Positions 19,326 through 27,967 of a stretch of DNA of 64,000 bases are shown one piece after another. The stretch is from NCBI GenBank assembly GCA_013335535.1, contig JAAXVL010000002.1:248001-312000 (forward strand), in the 5' to 3' direction. The notes under the pieces are model-generated. The model worked only from the letters and a program-made list of their open reading frames with translations, was not told the origin of the DNA and ran no database searches. This stretch comes from Azonexaceae bacterium (lineage in GTDB: Bacteria > Pseudomonadota > Gammaproteobacteria > Burkholderiales > Rhodocyclaceae). Position 1 is the stretch's first letter; every line of letters starts with the position of its first letter. The translations under genes were made by a program, and so were the position numbers.

Positions 19326-19838
19326 TTGCCGGCGCTTGAACTGGGTGGCATGACGCTGGGGCTGCGCGAGGGCGTGATCGGCTTGATCGCGCTGGTTGCG
19401 GCTTACATGCTGTTCGTGTTGGTGCGTATGCTCCTGCTGCGCAACCGCCGGGCAGTTTCCGAAAAAATGCCTCCTTCAGTCATGGCTGGCGATGAAGCGG
19501 ATGAGAAGCCGCCAGAGACTTCGTCCGATGCAGATGAGAGCTGGGCGCAGGCTTCGGCTGGCTTGGCTGGAGATGCCCTGCGCAGTGGTCTTGAGCAGGA
19601 AGTGGCCCAGATGCGTGACGAGGTCGATGCCATTCGTGGCGAGCTGGCTGCCTTGCGCCAGGACATGCATCAGGAACTGGCGCATCTGCGTGCCAGCCAA
19701 ACGGTTTCCCCGATTTATGGCGATGCCATGCAGATGGCCGTTTCGGGTTACGATCCGGCGGCGATCGCCGAACGTTGCGGTATCGCCCGTGCCGAGGCCG
19801 AACTGGTCGTGGCACTGGCCAAAAGTCAGGAACGTTGA
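19326..19838 (+). CDS. DUF2802-family membrane-anchored protein
   Basis: The 170-residue product has one N-terminal membrane helix (about residues 15-38), a variable linker, a coiled-coil segment (LEQEVAQMRDEVDAIRGELAALRQDM, quoted here in part as its heptads) and a C-terminal DUF2802-like region with SGYDPAAIAERCGIARAEAE, which resembles a helix-turn-helix. The function is unknown. The start used is TTG at 19326; an ATG at 19350 is possible. It is followed eight bases later by the SPOR gene. Confidence 0.75.
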   Translation: MPALELGGMTLGLREGVIGLIALVAAYMLFVLVRMLLLRNRRAVSEKMPPSVMAGDEADEKPPETSSDADESWAQASAGLAGDALRSGLEQEVAQMRDEVDAIRGELAALRQDMHQELAHLRASQTVSPIYGDAMQMAVSGYDPAAIAERCGIARAEAELVVALAKSQER

Positions 19839-19846
19839 GGGTGGGA

Positions 19847-20638
19847 ATGGCAGAAGAACCGGAAGTTTCCGTAAGCGAAGCAGGGGCCGGCGAGATTCGC
19901 AGCAAGCTGCTTGCGCGCCTGGCTGTGGCTGGTGTGCTGGTCGCGGTTTTGCTCGGCGTCCTGGCTTTTTTCGATTATCTGGCAACGGTGCCGGACGAGT
20001 CGGAAGAGCAAGTGTTCACCAAGCCCGTACCGGTGGCGCCGAAAAAAGAAGCATCGCAGCCGGTGACCCCGGCAGAAAATCTGCCCGCGCCACCGGAGCC
20101 GGAAAAGCCAGTCGCCGCAGAGCCGCCTCCGCCACCTCAGGTCGAAACCCATGCCCCGCCCGTTGTCGAGGCCAAGCCGGATGCAGTTGTCGAAAATCGG
20201 CCAAAATCCCCGTTGACCGTGGAAACGAGCAAAAAGCCGTTAGCGCCGTCGCCTGCGGTTGCCCCAGCGCCGGTACCGGTGCCGGAGGCGACAACGGCAC
20301 CATCAAACATCCTGCCGCCGCCACGCGCCGCTATTCCGGCTGAGCCGGTGGCCCCGAAACCTGCACGCATCGTCGAAACGCGGCCCGCACCGGCCGTTAC
20401 GCCTCCGGCCGTGTCTCGACTTTTCTCTGGGTTCCTGCTTCAGGCCGGTGTTTTTTCGAGCGTCCAGCGCGCTGAGGAACTGCATGCCCGGCTAACCCTG
20501 AGTGGTGTGCCATCGACGCTGGAAACCCGCGTTCAAGTTGGTCCGTTCAAGACCAAGCATGAGGCCGAGGCAGCACAGGCCAAACTCAAGGAATTGGGCG
20601 TCGAGACCATCCTCGTGCCGCCCAGGGGTAAGAACTAG
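19847..20638 (+). CDS. SPOR-domain cell-envelope protein
   Basis: The 263-residue protein has a short cytoplasmic N-terminus, one membrane helix (about 25-45), a long proline- and alanine-rich periplasmic linker (about 55-185) and a C-terminal SPOR domain (about 190-260, FLLQAGVFSSVQRAEELHAR to VETILVPP). SPOR domains bind denuded peptidoglycan at division septa, so a DedD/FtsN-like role is likely. The ATG at 19847 was chosen because it follows GAGGGTGGGA; the frame upstream lies within the DUF2802 gene. The linker-coding DNA holds a degenerate copy of the dispersed repeat. Confidence 0.88.
   Translation: MAEEPEVSVSEAGAGEIRSKLLARLAVAGVLVAVLLGVLAFFDYLATVPDESEEQVFTKPVPVAPKKEASQPVTPAENLPAPPEPEKPVAAEPPPPPQVETHAPPVVEAKPDAVVENRPKSPLTVETSKKPLAPSPAVAPAPVPVPEATTAPSNILPPPRAAIPAEPVAPKPARIVETRPAPAVTPPAVSRLFSGFLLQAGVFSSVQRAEELHARLTLSGVPSTLETRVQVGPFKTKHEAEAAQAKLKELGVETILVPPRGKN
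20195..20226 (+). repeat. Dispersed repeat copy 2, inside the SPOR gene
   Basis: GGCCAAAATCCCCGTTGACC (20199-20218), continuing GTGG, matches the recG copy with two substitutions in the core. It is in frame in the proline-rich linker coding region. Confidence 0.6.
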
Positions 20639-20644
20639 CCTCGT

Positions 20645-20995
20645 TCAGGGCATGCCCGGCAGGCGCGGCAAGCCGAGACTGCGCCGGACGTCGCGATGCA
20701 GCTGCAGGGGCGGCGGCAACGGCGCTTCTTGGCGATGAGGTTCCTCGTAACGGCGGTCATCGTAATAGCGACTGCCGCGATCATCGTAGTAACGCCCGCC
20801 ACGGTCGTCGTAATGACGATACCCGGAGTTGTAGTAAATGGTCCCGCTCGGTTGGCCATAGCCCGGATACGTTTCGACATACGCCGGCGGTGGCCGGTGA
20901 TAGCCCACCGGATAAGGTGCCACTGCGCAGGCTCCCAGGCTGCCGATCAGTGCGGTAGCGAAGCCAAGGCGAAGAAGCGTTTGTTGGAGGTTCAT
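20645..20995 (-). CDS. Small lipoprotein with Tyr-Asp-Asp-Arg repeats
   Basis: The 116-residue product has a lipoprotein signal (FATALIGSLGAC, lipobox near Cys23). A low-complexity Tyr/Pro/Gly region then carries three tandem YYDDRG-like units (about residues 62-82). No enzymatic domain is recognised. It is convergent with the SPOR gene, six bases away. It is probably anchored in the outer membrane; the function is unknown. Confidence 0.7.
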   Translation of the reverse strand: MNLQQTLLRLGFATALIGSLGACAVAPYPVGYHRPPPAYVETYPGYGQPSGTIYYNSGYRHYDDRGGRYYDDRGSRYYDDRRYEEPHRQEAPLPPPLQLHRDVRRSLGLPRLPGMP

Positions 20996-21128
20996 TGCAG
21001 AATGTGTCCGGTGGTTACGTAAGCAAATAACGCGAACACCCCCTGCCTGGCATACATCGATGCCGGGGCTATTTGTAACAATTCGTTAGATGGTGAATTT
21101 AACTATCCCAGTTTCAACCTTGCTTTTG

Positions 21129-21182
21129 AACGAACAACAGTTCGTTGATTTCTTTTGCTCTATTGTTTTGAGCAAATTTTTT
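21129..21182 (+). promoter_or_regulatory. Tandem hairpins upstream of a lipoprotein gene
   Basis: AACGAAC (21129-21135) pairs with GTTCGTT (21140-21146) around a four-base loop. TTTGCTC (21154-21160) then pairs with GAGCAAA (21170-21176) and is followed by six Ts to 21182. The second has the form of an intrinsic terminator, yet no plus-strand gene precedes it closely, so it may be an attenuator in the leader of the gene at 21211. The surrounding 20996-21210 is AT-rich. Confidence 0.45.
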
Positions 21183-21210
21183 ATAGATGATTTAAGGGAG
21201 GGTGTTTAAC

Positions 21211-21663
21211 GTGAGTCGATATTTTCTTGTGTTTTTAATCTGTCTTTGCTCCATTCTTGGAGGGTGCGGCGGTACTCAAACGGTGACTCGCACAAATGCG
21301 CCTGTCCCTGAGCAGATTAAGAGCGCAGCATTTTCACCGTTGGCGGGCAACTCGCCGGAAGTGGACGGCTATATTTCAGATGCCTTGCTCATGCAGGGGG
21401 TTGAGACGAACCCTGCGGTTGCTGCTGGCATCAGAAAAAATGCTGACTCAGATGCCGTATTGACTTACACCGATGTTTGGCGCTGGGATATGGCAATGTA
21501 TCTCCAGTCGATAACGATAAGTCTTTATGACGCAAAAACTGGCCAGTTGCTTGTTTCTGGACGCTGGCGAGATTCATTTCTCCATGCGTTTCATCGTGGA
21601 GAAAGTATTACCAAAGAATTGCTTGCCGAAATGTTTGGCAAGCTAAATCCGCGCGCAGATTGA
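21211..21663 (+). CDS. Putative lipoprotein, lower GC
   Basis: The product of about 150 residues has a lipoprotein signal (FLVFLICLCSILGGCGG, lipid-accepting Cys near 17). A segment then resembles periplasmic DUF4136-like or Rcs-type lipoproteins in pattern only (LTYTDVWRWDMAMYLQSITISLYDAKTGQLLVSGRW). I chose the GTG at 21211, nine bases after AAGGGAGG, over the GTG at 21202, which overlaps that site. Base composition is clearly AT-richer than its neighbours, suggesting transfer. The function is not known. Confidence 0.65.
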   Translation: MSRYFLVFLICLCSILGGCGGTQTVTRTNAPVPEQIKSAAFSPLAGNSPEVDGYISDALLMQGVETNPAVAAGIRKNADSDAVLTYTDVWRWDMAMYLQSITISLYDAKTGQLLVSGRWRDSFLHAFHRGESITKELLAEMFGKLNPRAD

Positions 21664-21710
21664 TTTGTTCAAGGGCGTCGAAATAAGGTGTTGTCAGAAG
21701 AGGGGACTCG

Positions 21711-22037
21711 CTATTCGCCGAGCGCCTTGCGAATCCGCTTGGCGAAGACGGTCATTTCCTTGGCTGCCTGAATGTCGCCTTTCGTTTCGGCGACGGTGAT
21801 TCCGCGTTCATAGGCTGCGAGGGCCGCTGTGTGCTCGCCGGACTCGGCGAGCGCTTTGCCGAGGGCTTTCCAGGCGGCTGAGTAATTGGGATCGCGGTCG
21901 ACGGCCGCGCGGAATTGTTCGGCCGCCTTGGCAGGGTCGCCGGCCTTGAGGTATTCGTTGCCGAGCGAGAAGCGGAGCAGGGCGCCGTCGCGCGGGCCGT
22001 CGAGCATTTTTTCCAGGGATTCGATGCGTGGTTTCAT
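21711..22037 (-). CDS. Small TPR protein
   Basis: The 108-residue soluble protein consists mainly of two to three tetratricopeptide repeats ([25 protein letters not shown], then [28 protein letters not shown], given here as their cores). The repeats mediate protein contacts. It diverges from ridA with 53 bases between the starts. The partner is unknown. Confidence 0.82.
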   Translation of the reverse strand: MKPRIESLEKMLDGPRDGALLRFSLGNEYLKAGDPAKAAEQFRAAVDRDPNYSAAWKALGKALAESGEHTAALAAYERGITVAETKGDIQAAKEMTVFAKRIRKALGE

Positions 22038-22090
22038 GGGCTACCAAGGCTAAAATAGGGTTTTGCAATCCGGATACAGGAAGCTTACTC

Positions 22091-22471
22091 ATGGCCAAGA
22101 CCATCATCGTCACCCCGAATGCCCCGGCCGCCATCGGCACCTATTCGCAAGCCGTGCGCGTCGGCGACACTGTTTACATGTCCGGGCAGATCGGGCTCGA
22201 TCCGGCTTCCATGCAGATGGTAGACGGGATCGATGCGCAAATCGTTCGCGTTTTCGATAATTTGAAGGCCGTGGCGGAAGCGGCGGGCGGCTCGCTGGCC
22301 GATGTGGTCAAGCTCAACGTCTTCCTGACCGATCTGGCCAACTTCGCCAAGGTCAATGAAACGATGGCCAAGTATTTCAGCGAGCCGTTCCCGGCCCGTG
22401 CTGCGGTTGGTGTCAAGGAATTGCCGCGTGGCGCGCTGGTCGAGGCCGATGCGGTGATGTTCATCGGCTGA
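22091..22471 (+). CDS. ridA: RidA-family enamine/imine deaminase
   Basis: The 126-residue protein is of the YjgF/YER057c/UK114 family, which hydrolyses reactive 2-aminoacrylate formed by PLP enzymes. The start at 22091 gives [22 protein letters not shown]. The catalytic arginine lies in [22 protein letters not shown], and the SGQIGLDP segment is intact. recG starts ten bases later, so the two may be co-transcribed. Confidence 0.93.
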   Translation: MAKTIIVTPNAPAAIGTYSQAVRVGDTVYMSGQIGLDPASMQMVDGIDAQIVRVFDNLKAVAEAAGGSLADVVKLNVFLTDLANFAKVNETMAKYFSEPFPARAAVGVKELPRGALVEADAVMFIG

Positions 22472-22481
22472 TTAACGCCCG

Positions 22482-24551
22482 ATGACGACAGCGGGGGCGC
22501 CGGCCCCGGCTTCTCCGCCCATTCGCGCCTCCGAGGCGCTGCAGAAGAAGCTTGCCAAGATCGGCCTCCATCGCGAGGCCGATTTGCTGGTGCACCTGCC
22601 GCTACGCTACGAGGACGAAACGCGCATCACACCGGTCAATCGGAGTTTTGGCAACGATCCGGTGCAGGTCGAGGTGGTCGTCCGCAGCAATGAAATTCAG
22701 TTCCGGCCGCGCCGACAAATGGTCGTGCGCGCGGCCGATGAGAGCGGCGAGATCACGCTGCGCTTTTTCAGTTTTTACCCAAACCAGCAGGCCGCCCTTA
22801 GCGAAGGCTCGCGCATCCGGGCTTTTGGCGAAGTGCGTGGCGGCTTTTTCGGCGCCGAGATGGTGCATCCGCGTTTTCGCAAGATCGGTCAAGACGAGGC
22901 TCTGCCCGAGGAATTGACGCCGATCTATCCGACAACGGCAGGACTGGCCAATTCGGCCTTGCAGAAGCTGATTGGCAAGGCGCTGGTTGTCGGTGACCTC
23001 TCCGAAACGCTGCCCGACGAACTACGTCAGCGCCTCAAGCTGCCCGGCCTGGCGCGCAGCCTGAATTTCCTGCACAAGCCCCCACCCGGCACCGACCTCG
23101 ATACCCTGCATGCGCGCAATCATCCGGCGTGGCGGCGCGTGAAGTTCGACGAGGTGCTGGCCCAGCAACTGTCGCTGCGCCGCGCTTACCTCGCCCGCCG
23201 CGAACAGGGGGCGCCGGTGCTCAAGGCGCGCGATGATCTCGGTGCCCGCCTGCTCGACAGCCTGCCCTTCGGCCTGACCGGCGCGCAGGTGCGGGCCATG
23301 GCCGAGATTGGGGCCGATCTGGCGCAGCCCTACCCGATGCAGCGCCTGCTACAGGGTGATGTCGGCGCCGGCAAGACCATCGTCGCGGCGCTGGCGGCCT
23401 GCCAGGCGATTTCGGCCGGCTGGCAGGCGGCTTTCATGGCGCCGACGGAAATCCTCGCCGAACAGCATTACCTGAAACTCAAGGACTGGCTGGAGCCGCT
23501 GGGCGTTCGCGTCGCCTGGCTGTCCGGCAGCCTGAAAACCAAGGCCAAGCGCGAACAGCTGGCTGCGACGGCGGCCGAGGCGCAACTGGTCGTTGGCACG
23601 CATGCGCTGATTCAGGACGGCGTCGACTTCGCCAAACTGGGGTTGGCCATCGTCGACGAGCAGCATCGCTTTGGCGTCGCCCAGCGCCTCGCGCTGCGCA
23701 AGAAGGGCGACAACCCGCATCAGCTCATGATGTCGGCGACGCCGATTCCGCGCACGCTGGCCATGAGTTATTACGCCGACCTCGACGTCACCGTGCTCGA
23801 TGAACTGCCGCCCGGCCGGACGCCGATCAAGACGCGGCTGGTCGCCGACAACCGGCGCGACGACGTGGTCGGTTTCGTGAAGAAGCATGTCGAGGAGGGC
23901 CGGCAGGCCTACTGGGTCTGCCCGCTGATCGAGGAATCGGAAGCGCTGCAGTTGCAGACGGCGCAGGAAACCTACGAATCGTTGGTCGAGCGGTTTTCCG
24001 ATTTTGGCCAAAATTTCCGGTTGACCGTGGGATTGGTGCATGGCCGCCTGAAAGCCGACGAAAAGCAGGCCGTGATGGCCGCCTTCGCTGCTGGCGAGAT
24101 CGATGTGCTGGTGGCGACGACGGTCATCGAAGTCGGCGTCGATGTGCCCAACGCCAGCCTCATGGTCATCGAGCACGCCGAGCGTTTCGGCCTGTCGCAG
24201 CTACACCAGTTGCGGGGCCGGGTCGGGCGTGGCCAGTACGAGTCGAGTTGCATCCTGATTTACGCCGGGCCGCTCGGCGAGGTGGCGCGCCAGCGCCTCA
24301 AGATCATTTTCGAGAACACCGACGGCTTCGAGATCGCCCGCCAGGATTTGCAGATTCGCGGGCCAGGCGAGTTCGTCGGCGCCCGGCAGAGCGGCGTGCC
24401 GCTCCTGCGTTATGCCGATCTGGAAATGGATGCCGATCTGGTCGAGATGGCGCGCGACGTGGCCGAGGAGATGCTGACCCAGCATCCGGCGCTGGCGGAA
24501 AAGCATCTGCAGCGCTGGCTGGGTTCGCGGGAAGAGTTGCTCAAGTCCTGA
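22482..24551 (+). CDS. recG: ATP-dependent DNA helicase RecG
   Basis: The 689-residue helicase reverses stalled replication forks and branch-migrates Holliday junctions. The N-terminal wedge domain (OB fold, about residues 55-150) is followed by helicase motifs: Walker A GDVGAGKT, DEQH box (IVDEQHRFGVAQR), TAT motif (MSATPIPRTLAM) and motif VI (HQLRGRVGRGQYESSC). Its 3' end overlaps the convergent LysR gene by 11 bases. A 25-bp perfect copy of the dispersed repeat lies in the coding sequence at 24006. Confidence 0.96.
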   Translation: MTTAGAPAPASPPIRASEALQKKLAKIGLHREADLLVHLPLRYEDETRITPVNRSFGNDPVQVEVVVRSNEIQFRPRRQMVVRAADESGEITLRFFSFYPNQQAALSEGSRIRAFGEVRGGFFGAEMVHPRFRKIGQDEALPEELTPIYPTTAGLANSALQKLIGKALVVGDLSETLPDELRQRLKLPGLARSLNFLHKPPPGTDLDTLHARNHPAWRRVKFDEVLAQQLSLRRAYLARREQGAPVLKARDDLGARLLDSLPFGLTGAQVRAMAEIGADLAQPYPMQRLLQGDVGAGKTIVAALAACQAISAGWQAAFMAPTEILAEQHYLKLKDWLEPLGVRVAWLSGSLKTKAKREQLAATAAEAQLVVGTHALIQDGVDFAKLGLAIVDEQHRFGVAQRLALRKKGDNPHQLMMSATPIPRTLAMSYYADLDVTVLDELPPGRTPIKTRLVADNRRDDVVGFVKKHVEEGRQAYWVCPLIEESEALQLQTAQETYESLVERFSDFGQNFRLTVGLVHGRLKADEKQAVMAAFAAGEIDVLVATTVIEVGVDVPNASLMVIEHAERFGLSQLHQLRGRVGRGQYESSCILIYAGPLGEVARQRLKIIFENTDGFEIARQDLQIRGPGEFVGARQSGVPLLRYADLEMDADLVEMARDVAEEMLTQHPALAEKHLQRWLGSREELLKS
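24001..24036 (+). repeat. Dispersed repeat copy 3, inside recG
   Basis: The core AAATTTCCGGTTGACCGTGG (24011-24030) is preceded by GGCCA and is identical over 25 bases to the intergenic copy at 29354-29378. It encodes QNFRLTVG in helicase domain 2. Confidence 0.75.
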
Positions 24552-25401
24552 CGCGATTAGCCGAAGCTACGATACCGTCGCTCAGGGTTTTCAGGGCGGC
24601 CATCGGCGCGGCTTCGCGCAGCGAGATCATGCCGGTCGGGACGAGGCTGAATTCGTCGGGTACCGTTTCGATGACGAGATCGGCAGCGTGGCTGGACTGT
24701 TCGGCGACGCGGCGCGGCATGAGCGTCCAGCCGAGACCGACGGCGACACAGCCGAGAATCCCTTCGAGCGTGCCGAATTCCATGGCATCCGCCACGGCGT
24801 GGCCCTGGGCGCGCTGCCAGGCGATGGCGCGCGTGCGGTAGGCACAACCCTCACGGAACAGGATGAGCGGCAGCATGACCGGGTCAGTGCCGGCGGCGTG
24901 AATCTGCACGAGTTCTTCGACGACCAGTTCGTCGAACTGCAGGTCGGGGTGGATGACCGGGCCGGCGACGAAGGCGCAGTCGAGCTTGTGGTCGAGCACC
25001 TTCTCGGTCAGCGTGCTGGTCGTGTCGGTGAAGATGCGCAGTTCGAGGCCGGGGTGGGTCGCCCGCACAGCCTTGAGCGCACTGGGCAGGTGCAGGGCGG
25101 CGAAGGTTTCCATGGCGCCGATGCGCAATTCGCCAGCACTTTCGCCGACCTGGCGAACGGCGGTGGCAGTCTGGCGCTCTAACATCAACATGCGTCGGGC
25201 GTAGTCGAGCAAAACACGTCCGGAGGGCGCGAGTTCGAGGCCGCGTCCCTTGCGGAAGAACAACTCGGCGCCGAGTTCCTCTTCCAGCCGGCGAATGCGG
25301 CCGGTGACGTTGGACTGGACCGTGTTGAGCTTGCGCGAGGCGGCGAGGATGCCGCCTTCTTCGACGACGGCCTGGAAAGTGCGGAGGGCGACGAGTTCCA
25401 T
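24541..25401 (-). CDS. LysR-family transcriptional regulator
   Basis: The 286-residue regulator has an N-terminal winged helix-turn-helix (about residues 1-60, LRTFQAVVEEGGILAASRKL with NTVQSNVTGRIRRLEEELG) and a C-terminal effector domain. I placed the start at 25401 (MELVALRTFQAV), which is the normal LysR N-terminus, rather than 12 codons upstream. It diverges from the MFS gene and probably controls it through the dyad between them. The inducer is unknown. Confidence 0.9.
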   Translation of the reverse strand: MELVALRTFQAVVEEGGILAASRKLNTVQSNVTGRIRRLEEELGAELFFRKGRGLELAPSGRVLLDYARRMLMLERQTATAVRQVGESAGELRIGAMETFAALHLPSALKAVRATHPGLELRIFTDTTSTLTEKVLDHKLDCAFVAGPVIHPDLQFDELVVEELVQIHAAGTDPVMLPLILFREGCAYRTRAIAWQRAQGHAVADAMEFGTLEGILGCVAVGLGWTLMPRRVAEQSSHAADLVIETVPDEFSLVPTGMISLREAAPMAALKTLSDGIVASANRVRT

Positions 25402-25421
25402 TGGTATCTCAAAAAACGAAT

Positions 25422-25440
25422 GATTGATTCTGAACAAATC
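25422..25440. promoter_or_regulatory. LysR-type operator (T-N11-A dyad)
   Basis: GATT (25422-25425), 11 bases, then AATC (25437-25440) fits the LysR T-N11-A rule. It lies 21 bases upstream of the LysR start and about 60 before the MFS start, within the divergent intergenic region. Confidence 0.5.
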
Positions 25441-25502
25441 ACTTGTACGGATACTTTACGCTGTTTATTGTTCGGATATCAAGCATAAAAAAGGAGTCAT
25501 TC

Positions 25503-26699
25503 ATGACCTCACAGAGAGAACGATTACAGGTGTTGAGCGCCGGGATTTTCAGCTTGCTGCTGACTTTCGGCGTCGCCCGTTTCGCCTACACGCCGCTGCT
25601 GCCGCTCATGCAGCAGCAGGCCGGTCTGGGGCTGGCCGAAGCCGGCTGGCTGGCCGCGCTCAATTACGCCGGCTATTTGACTGGCGCGCTGATCGCCTCG
25701 CAGATCAGCGACCTCGTGCTCAAGGACAAGCTGTACCGGATCGGGCTGGTCGTCGCCATCCTGAGTACGGTCATGATGGGCCTGACCACCGATCCGCTGC
25801 TCTGGATGGCCTCGCGCTTCATCGCCGGGCTGTCCAGCGCGGCCGGCATGCTGCTCGGCACTGGCCTCATTCTCAACTGGCTGATCCGCCACAATCATCG
25901 GCCGGAGCTCGGCATCCACTTCGCCGGCATCGGGCTGGGCATTGCCGGTTGCGCCGTGGCGGTGTGGCTCATGAACGGTTCCTTCGACTGGCGCGAACAG
26001 TGGTTCGCCTTTTCGGCCCTGGCCTGTCTGCTCATCGTGCCGGCCCTGGCCTGGCTGCCGGCGCCGGATACGAGCACGGTGACGAAGAGCGGCGCGACCA
26101 TGCACGACAATCCGCCGAGCCCGCTGTTCCTGCGCATCTTCATGGCCGCCTATTTTTGCGCCGGCTTCGGTTACGTGATCAGCGCGACCTTTATCGTCGC
26201 CATCGTCAATGGCCTGCCGGGACTGGCCGGGCAGGGCGGGCTGGCCTTCCTGGCCATCGGTCTGGCGGCCGCGCCGGCTGCCTTCAACTGGGACCTGATC
26301 GCCCGCTACACGGGCGACATCAATGCCCTGATCCTCGCCGCCGTGCTGCAGATCGTCGGCATCGTCCTGCCGGTGGCCGTGGGCGGTTTGTATGTGACTC
26401 TGTTCGGCGCGCTGCTCTTTGGCGGAACCTTCATCGGCATGGTCAGTCTGGTCCTGACCATGGCTGGGCGTTACTACCCGACGCGGCCGGCCAAGATGAT
26501 GAGCAAGATGACGCTCTCCTACGGCGTGGCGCAGATCATCGGGCCGGCCGTGGTCGGCTGGCTGGCGACGCGGTTGGGCAACTATTCGATCGGGCTGTAT
26601 CTGGCTGGCGGGGTCATGGTCGTCGGCGTCGTGCTCTTGGCTATACTGAAGCTGGTCGAAAAGCGCGACGCTGCCCCGGCGCTCTGCGCACAACATTAA
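25503..26699 (+). CDS. MFS transporter, YbfB/YjiJ family
   Basis: The 398-residue inner-membrane protein has about 12 hydrophobic helices and begins MTSQRERLQVLSAGIFSLLL with GVARFAYTPLLPLMQQQAGL, which is characteristic of the YbfB/YjiJ group. The ATG at 25503 follows AAGGAG by six to seven bases; the open frame upstream is the regulatory region. It is the first gene of a run with an AcuI-like reductase, tautomerase and OYE reductase. The substrate is unknown. Confidence 0.88.
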   Translation: MTSQRERLQVLSAGIFSLLLTFGVARFAYTPLLPLMQQQAGLGLAEAGWLAALNYAGYLTGALIASQISDLVLKDKLYRIGLVVAILSTVMMGLTTDPLLWMASRFIAGLSSAAGMLLGTGLILNWLIRHNHRPELGIHFAGIGLGIAGCAVAVWLMNGSFDWREQWFAFSALACLLIVPALAWLPAPDTSTVTKSGATMHDNPPSPLFLRIFMAAYFCAGFGYVISATFIVAIVNGLPGLAGQGGLAFLAIGLAAAPAAFNWDLIARYTGDINALILAAVLQIVGIVLPVAVGGLYVTLFGALLFGGTFIGMVSLVLTMAGRYYPTRPAKMMSKMTLSYGVAQIIGPAVVGWLATRLGNYSIGLYLAGGVMVVGVVLLAILKLVEKRDAAPALCAQH

Positions 26700-26711
26700 A
26701 CGGAGATGACG

Positions 26712-27695
26712 ATGTTCAAGGGCATTCTGATCGAGAAGGACGACGCCGGTTACCGGGCGTCGGTACAGGACATTGATGAAAGCCGGTTGCCGGAAGGCGA
26801 CGTGACGGTGCGTGTCGATTACTCGTCGCTGAACTACAAGGATGGCCTGGCGATTACCGGCAAAGGTCCGGTGGTGCGCAAATTCCCCATGGTGCCGGGC
26901 ATCGACATCGCCGGCACGGTCGAGGCGAGCAGCCACGCCGATTACAAGGCCGGGGACCGCGTCGTGCTCAATGGTTGGGGCGTCGGCGAAACGCACTGGG
27001 GCGGGCTGGCGCAGAAGGCGCGGCTCAAGGGCGACTGGCTGGTGCCGCTGCCGGCGGCGTTCTCGGAAAAGCAAGCCGTCGCTATCGGCACGGCAGGCTA
27101 CACCGCCATGCTCTGCGTGCTGGCGCTGGAACGGCAAGGCGTCAAACCGACGGACGGCGAGATTGTCGTTACTGGTGCGGCGGGCGGCGTTGGCAGCGTG
27201 GCCATTGCCGTGCTGGCCAAGCTCGGCTACACGGTCGTGGCGGTCAGCGGTCGGCCGGAGGAAACGGATTACCTCAAGCAACTCGGCGCAGCCGAGGTGC
27301 TCGACCGCAGTCTTTTCTCGGTCCCGGGCAAACCGCTCGGCAAGGAACGTTGGGCGGGGGCGGTCGATGTCGTCGGCTCGCACACGCTGGCCAATATCTG
27401 CGCGACGACCAGATATCGCGGCGTCGTGACGGCCTGCGGGCTGGCCGGCGGCATGGATTTCCCGTCGTCGGTGGCCCCCTTCATCCTGCGCGGCGTGACC
27501 TTGGTCGGTGTCGATAGCGTGATGTGCCCGCGGCCGGATCGGCTGGTCGCCTGGCAACGGCTGGCGACCGACCTCGACGTCGGCAAGCTCGGCCTGATCA
27601 CGCATGAAGTTTCGCTGGCCGAGGCCATCCCAACGGCTGCGCAACTGATGGATGGCAAGGTGCGCGGACGTGTGGTCGTCGACGTGAATCGCTAA
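26712..27695 (+). CDS. Acrylyl-CoA reductase/YhdH-type NADPH oxidoreductase
   Basis: The 327-residue zinc-free MDR-superfamily oxidoreductase is of the AcuI/YhdH group, which reduces acryloyl-CoA or quinones with NADPH. The nucleotide-binding motif [20 protein letters not shown] sits near residues 150-170, and [19 protein letters not shown] is typical of the N-terminus. I preferred the ATG at 26712, six bases after CGGAG, over the ATG at 26706. It probably shares a transcript with the MFS gene. Confidence 0.9.
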   Translation: MFKGILIEKDDAGYRASVQDIDESRLPEGDVTVRVDYSSLNYKDGLAITGKGPVVRKFPMVPGIDIAGTVEASSHADYKAGDRVVLNGWGVGETHWGGLAQKARLKGDWLVPLPAAFSEKQAVAIGTAGYTAMLCVLALERQGVKPTDGEIVVTGAAGGVGSVAIAVLAKLGYTVVAVSGRPEETDYLKQLGAAEVLDRSLFSVPGKPLGKERWAGAVDVVGSHTLANICATTRYRGVVTACGLAGGMDFPSSVAPFILRGVTLVGVDSVMCPRPDRLVAWQRLATDLDVGKLGLITHEVSLAEAIPTAAQLMDGKVRGRVVVDVNR

Positions 27696-27705
27696 GGAAT
27701 CGCTG

Positions 27706-27909
27706 ATGCCCTACGTCAATATCAAGATCACCCGCGAGGGGGCGACGCCGGAACAGAAGGCGCGCCTGATCGCCGGGGCGACGCAACTGCTCGTCGATGT
27801 GCTCGGCAAGAACCCGAAAACCACGGTGGTCGTCATCGACGAGGTCGATACTGACAACTGGGGCGTCGCCGGCGAGTCGATCACCGTGCGTCGGGCGCGC
27901 GGCGAGTAA
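27706..27909 (+). CDS. 4-oxalocrotonate tautomerase family protein
   Basis: The 67-residue product, MPYVNIKITREGATPEQKAR onward, has the catalytic N-terminal proline (after Met removal) and the DNWGVAGESITVR segment of 4-OT enzymes. Such proteins assemble as hexamers and isomerise unsaturated keto acids. It lies ten bases after the AcuI-like gene. The physiological substrate is unknown. Confidence 0.9.
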   Translation: MPYVNIKITREGATPEQKARLIAGATQLLVDVLGKNPKTTVVVIDEVDTDNWGVAGESITVRRARGE

Positions 27910-27930
27910 GCACCGCTATTTTTGAGTCTT

Positions 27931-27967
27931 CCACGGTCAACCGGAATTTTTGCCCAAAATTGAAATC
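27931..27967 (-). repeat. Dispersed repeat copy 4, directly upstream of the OYE gene
   Basis: On the + strand CCACGGTCAACCGGAATTTT (27931-27950) continues TGCCCAAAATTGAAATC and ends at the base before the ATG at 27968. The repeat therefore forms the whole immediate 5' region of that gene. Confidence 0.7.

Noticed and set aside
25524-27644. A 706-codon open frame on the minus strand
   Set aside because: It is antisense to the MFS and AcuI-like genes; its His/Arg/Asp-rich composition is typical of a high-GC shadow frame.
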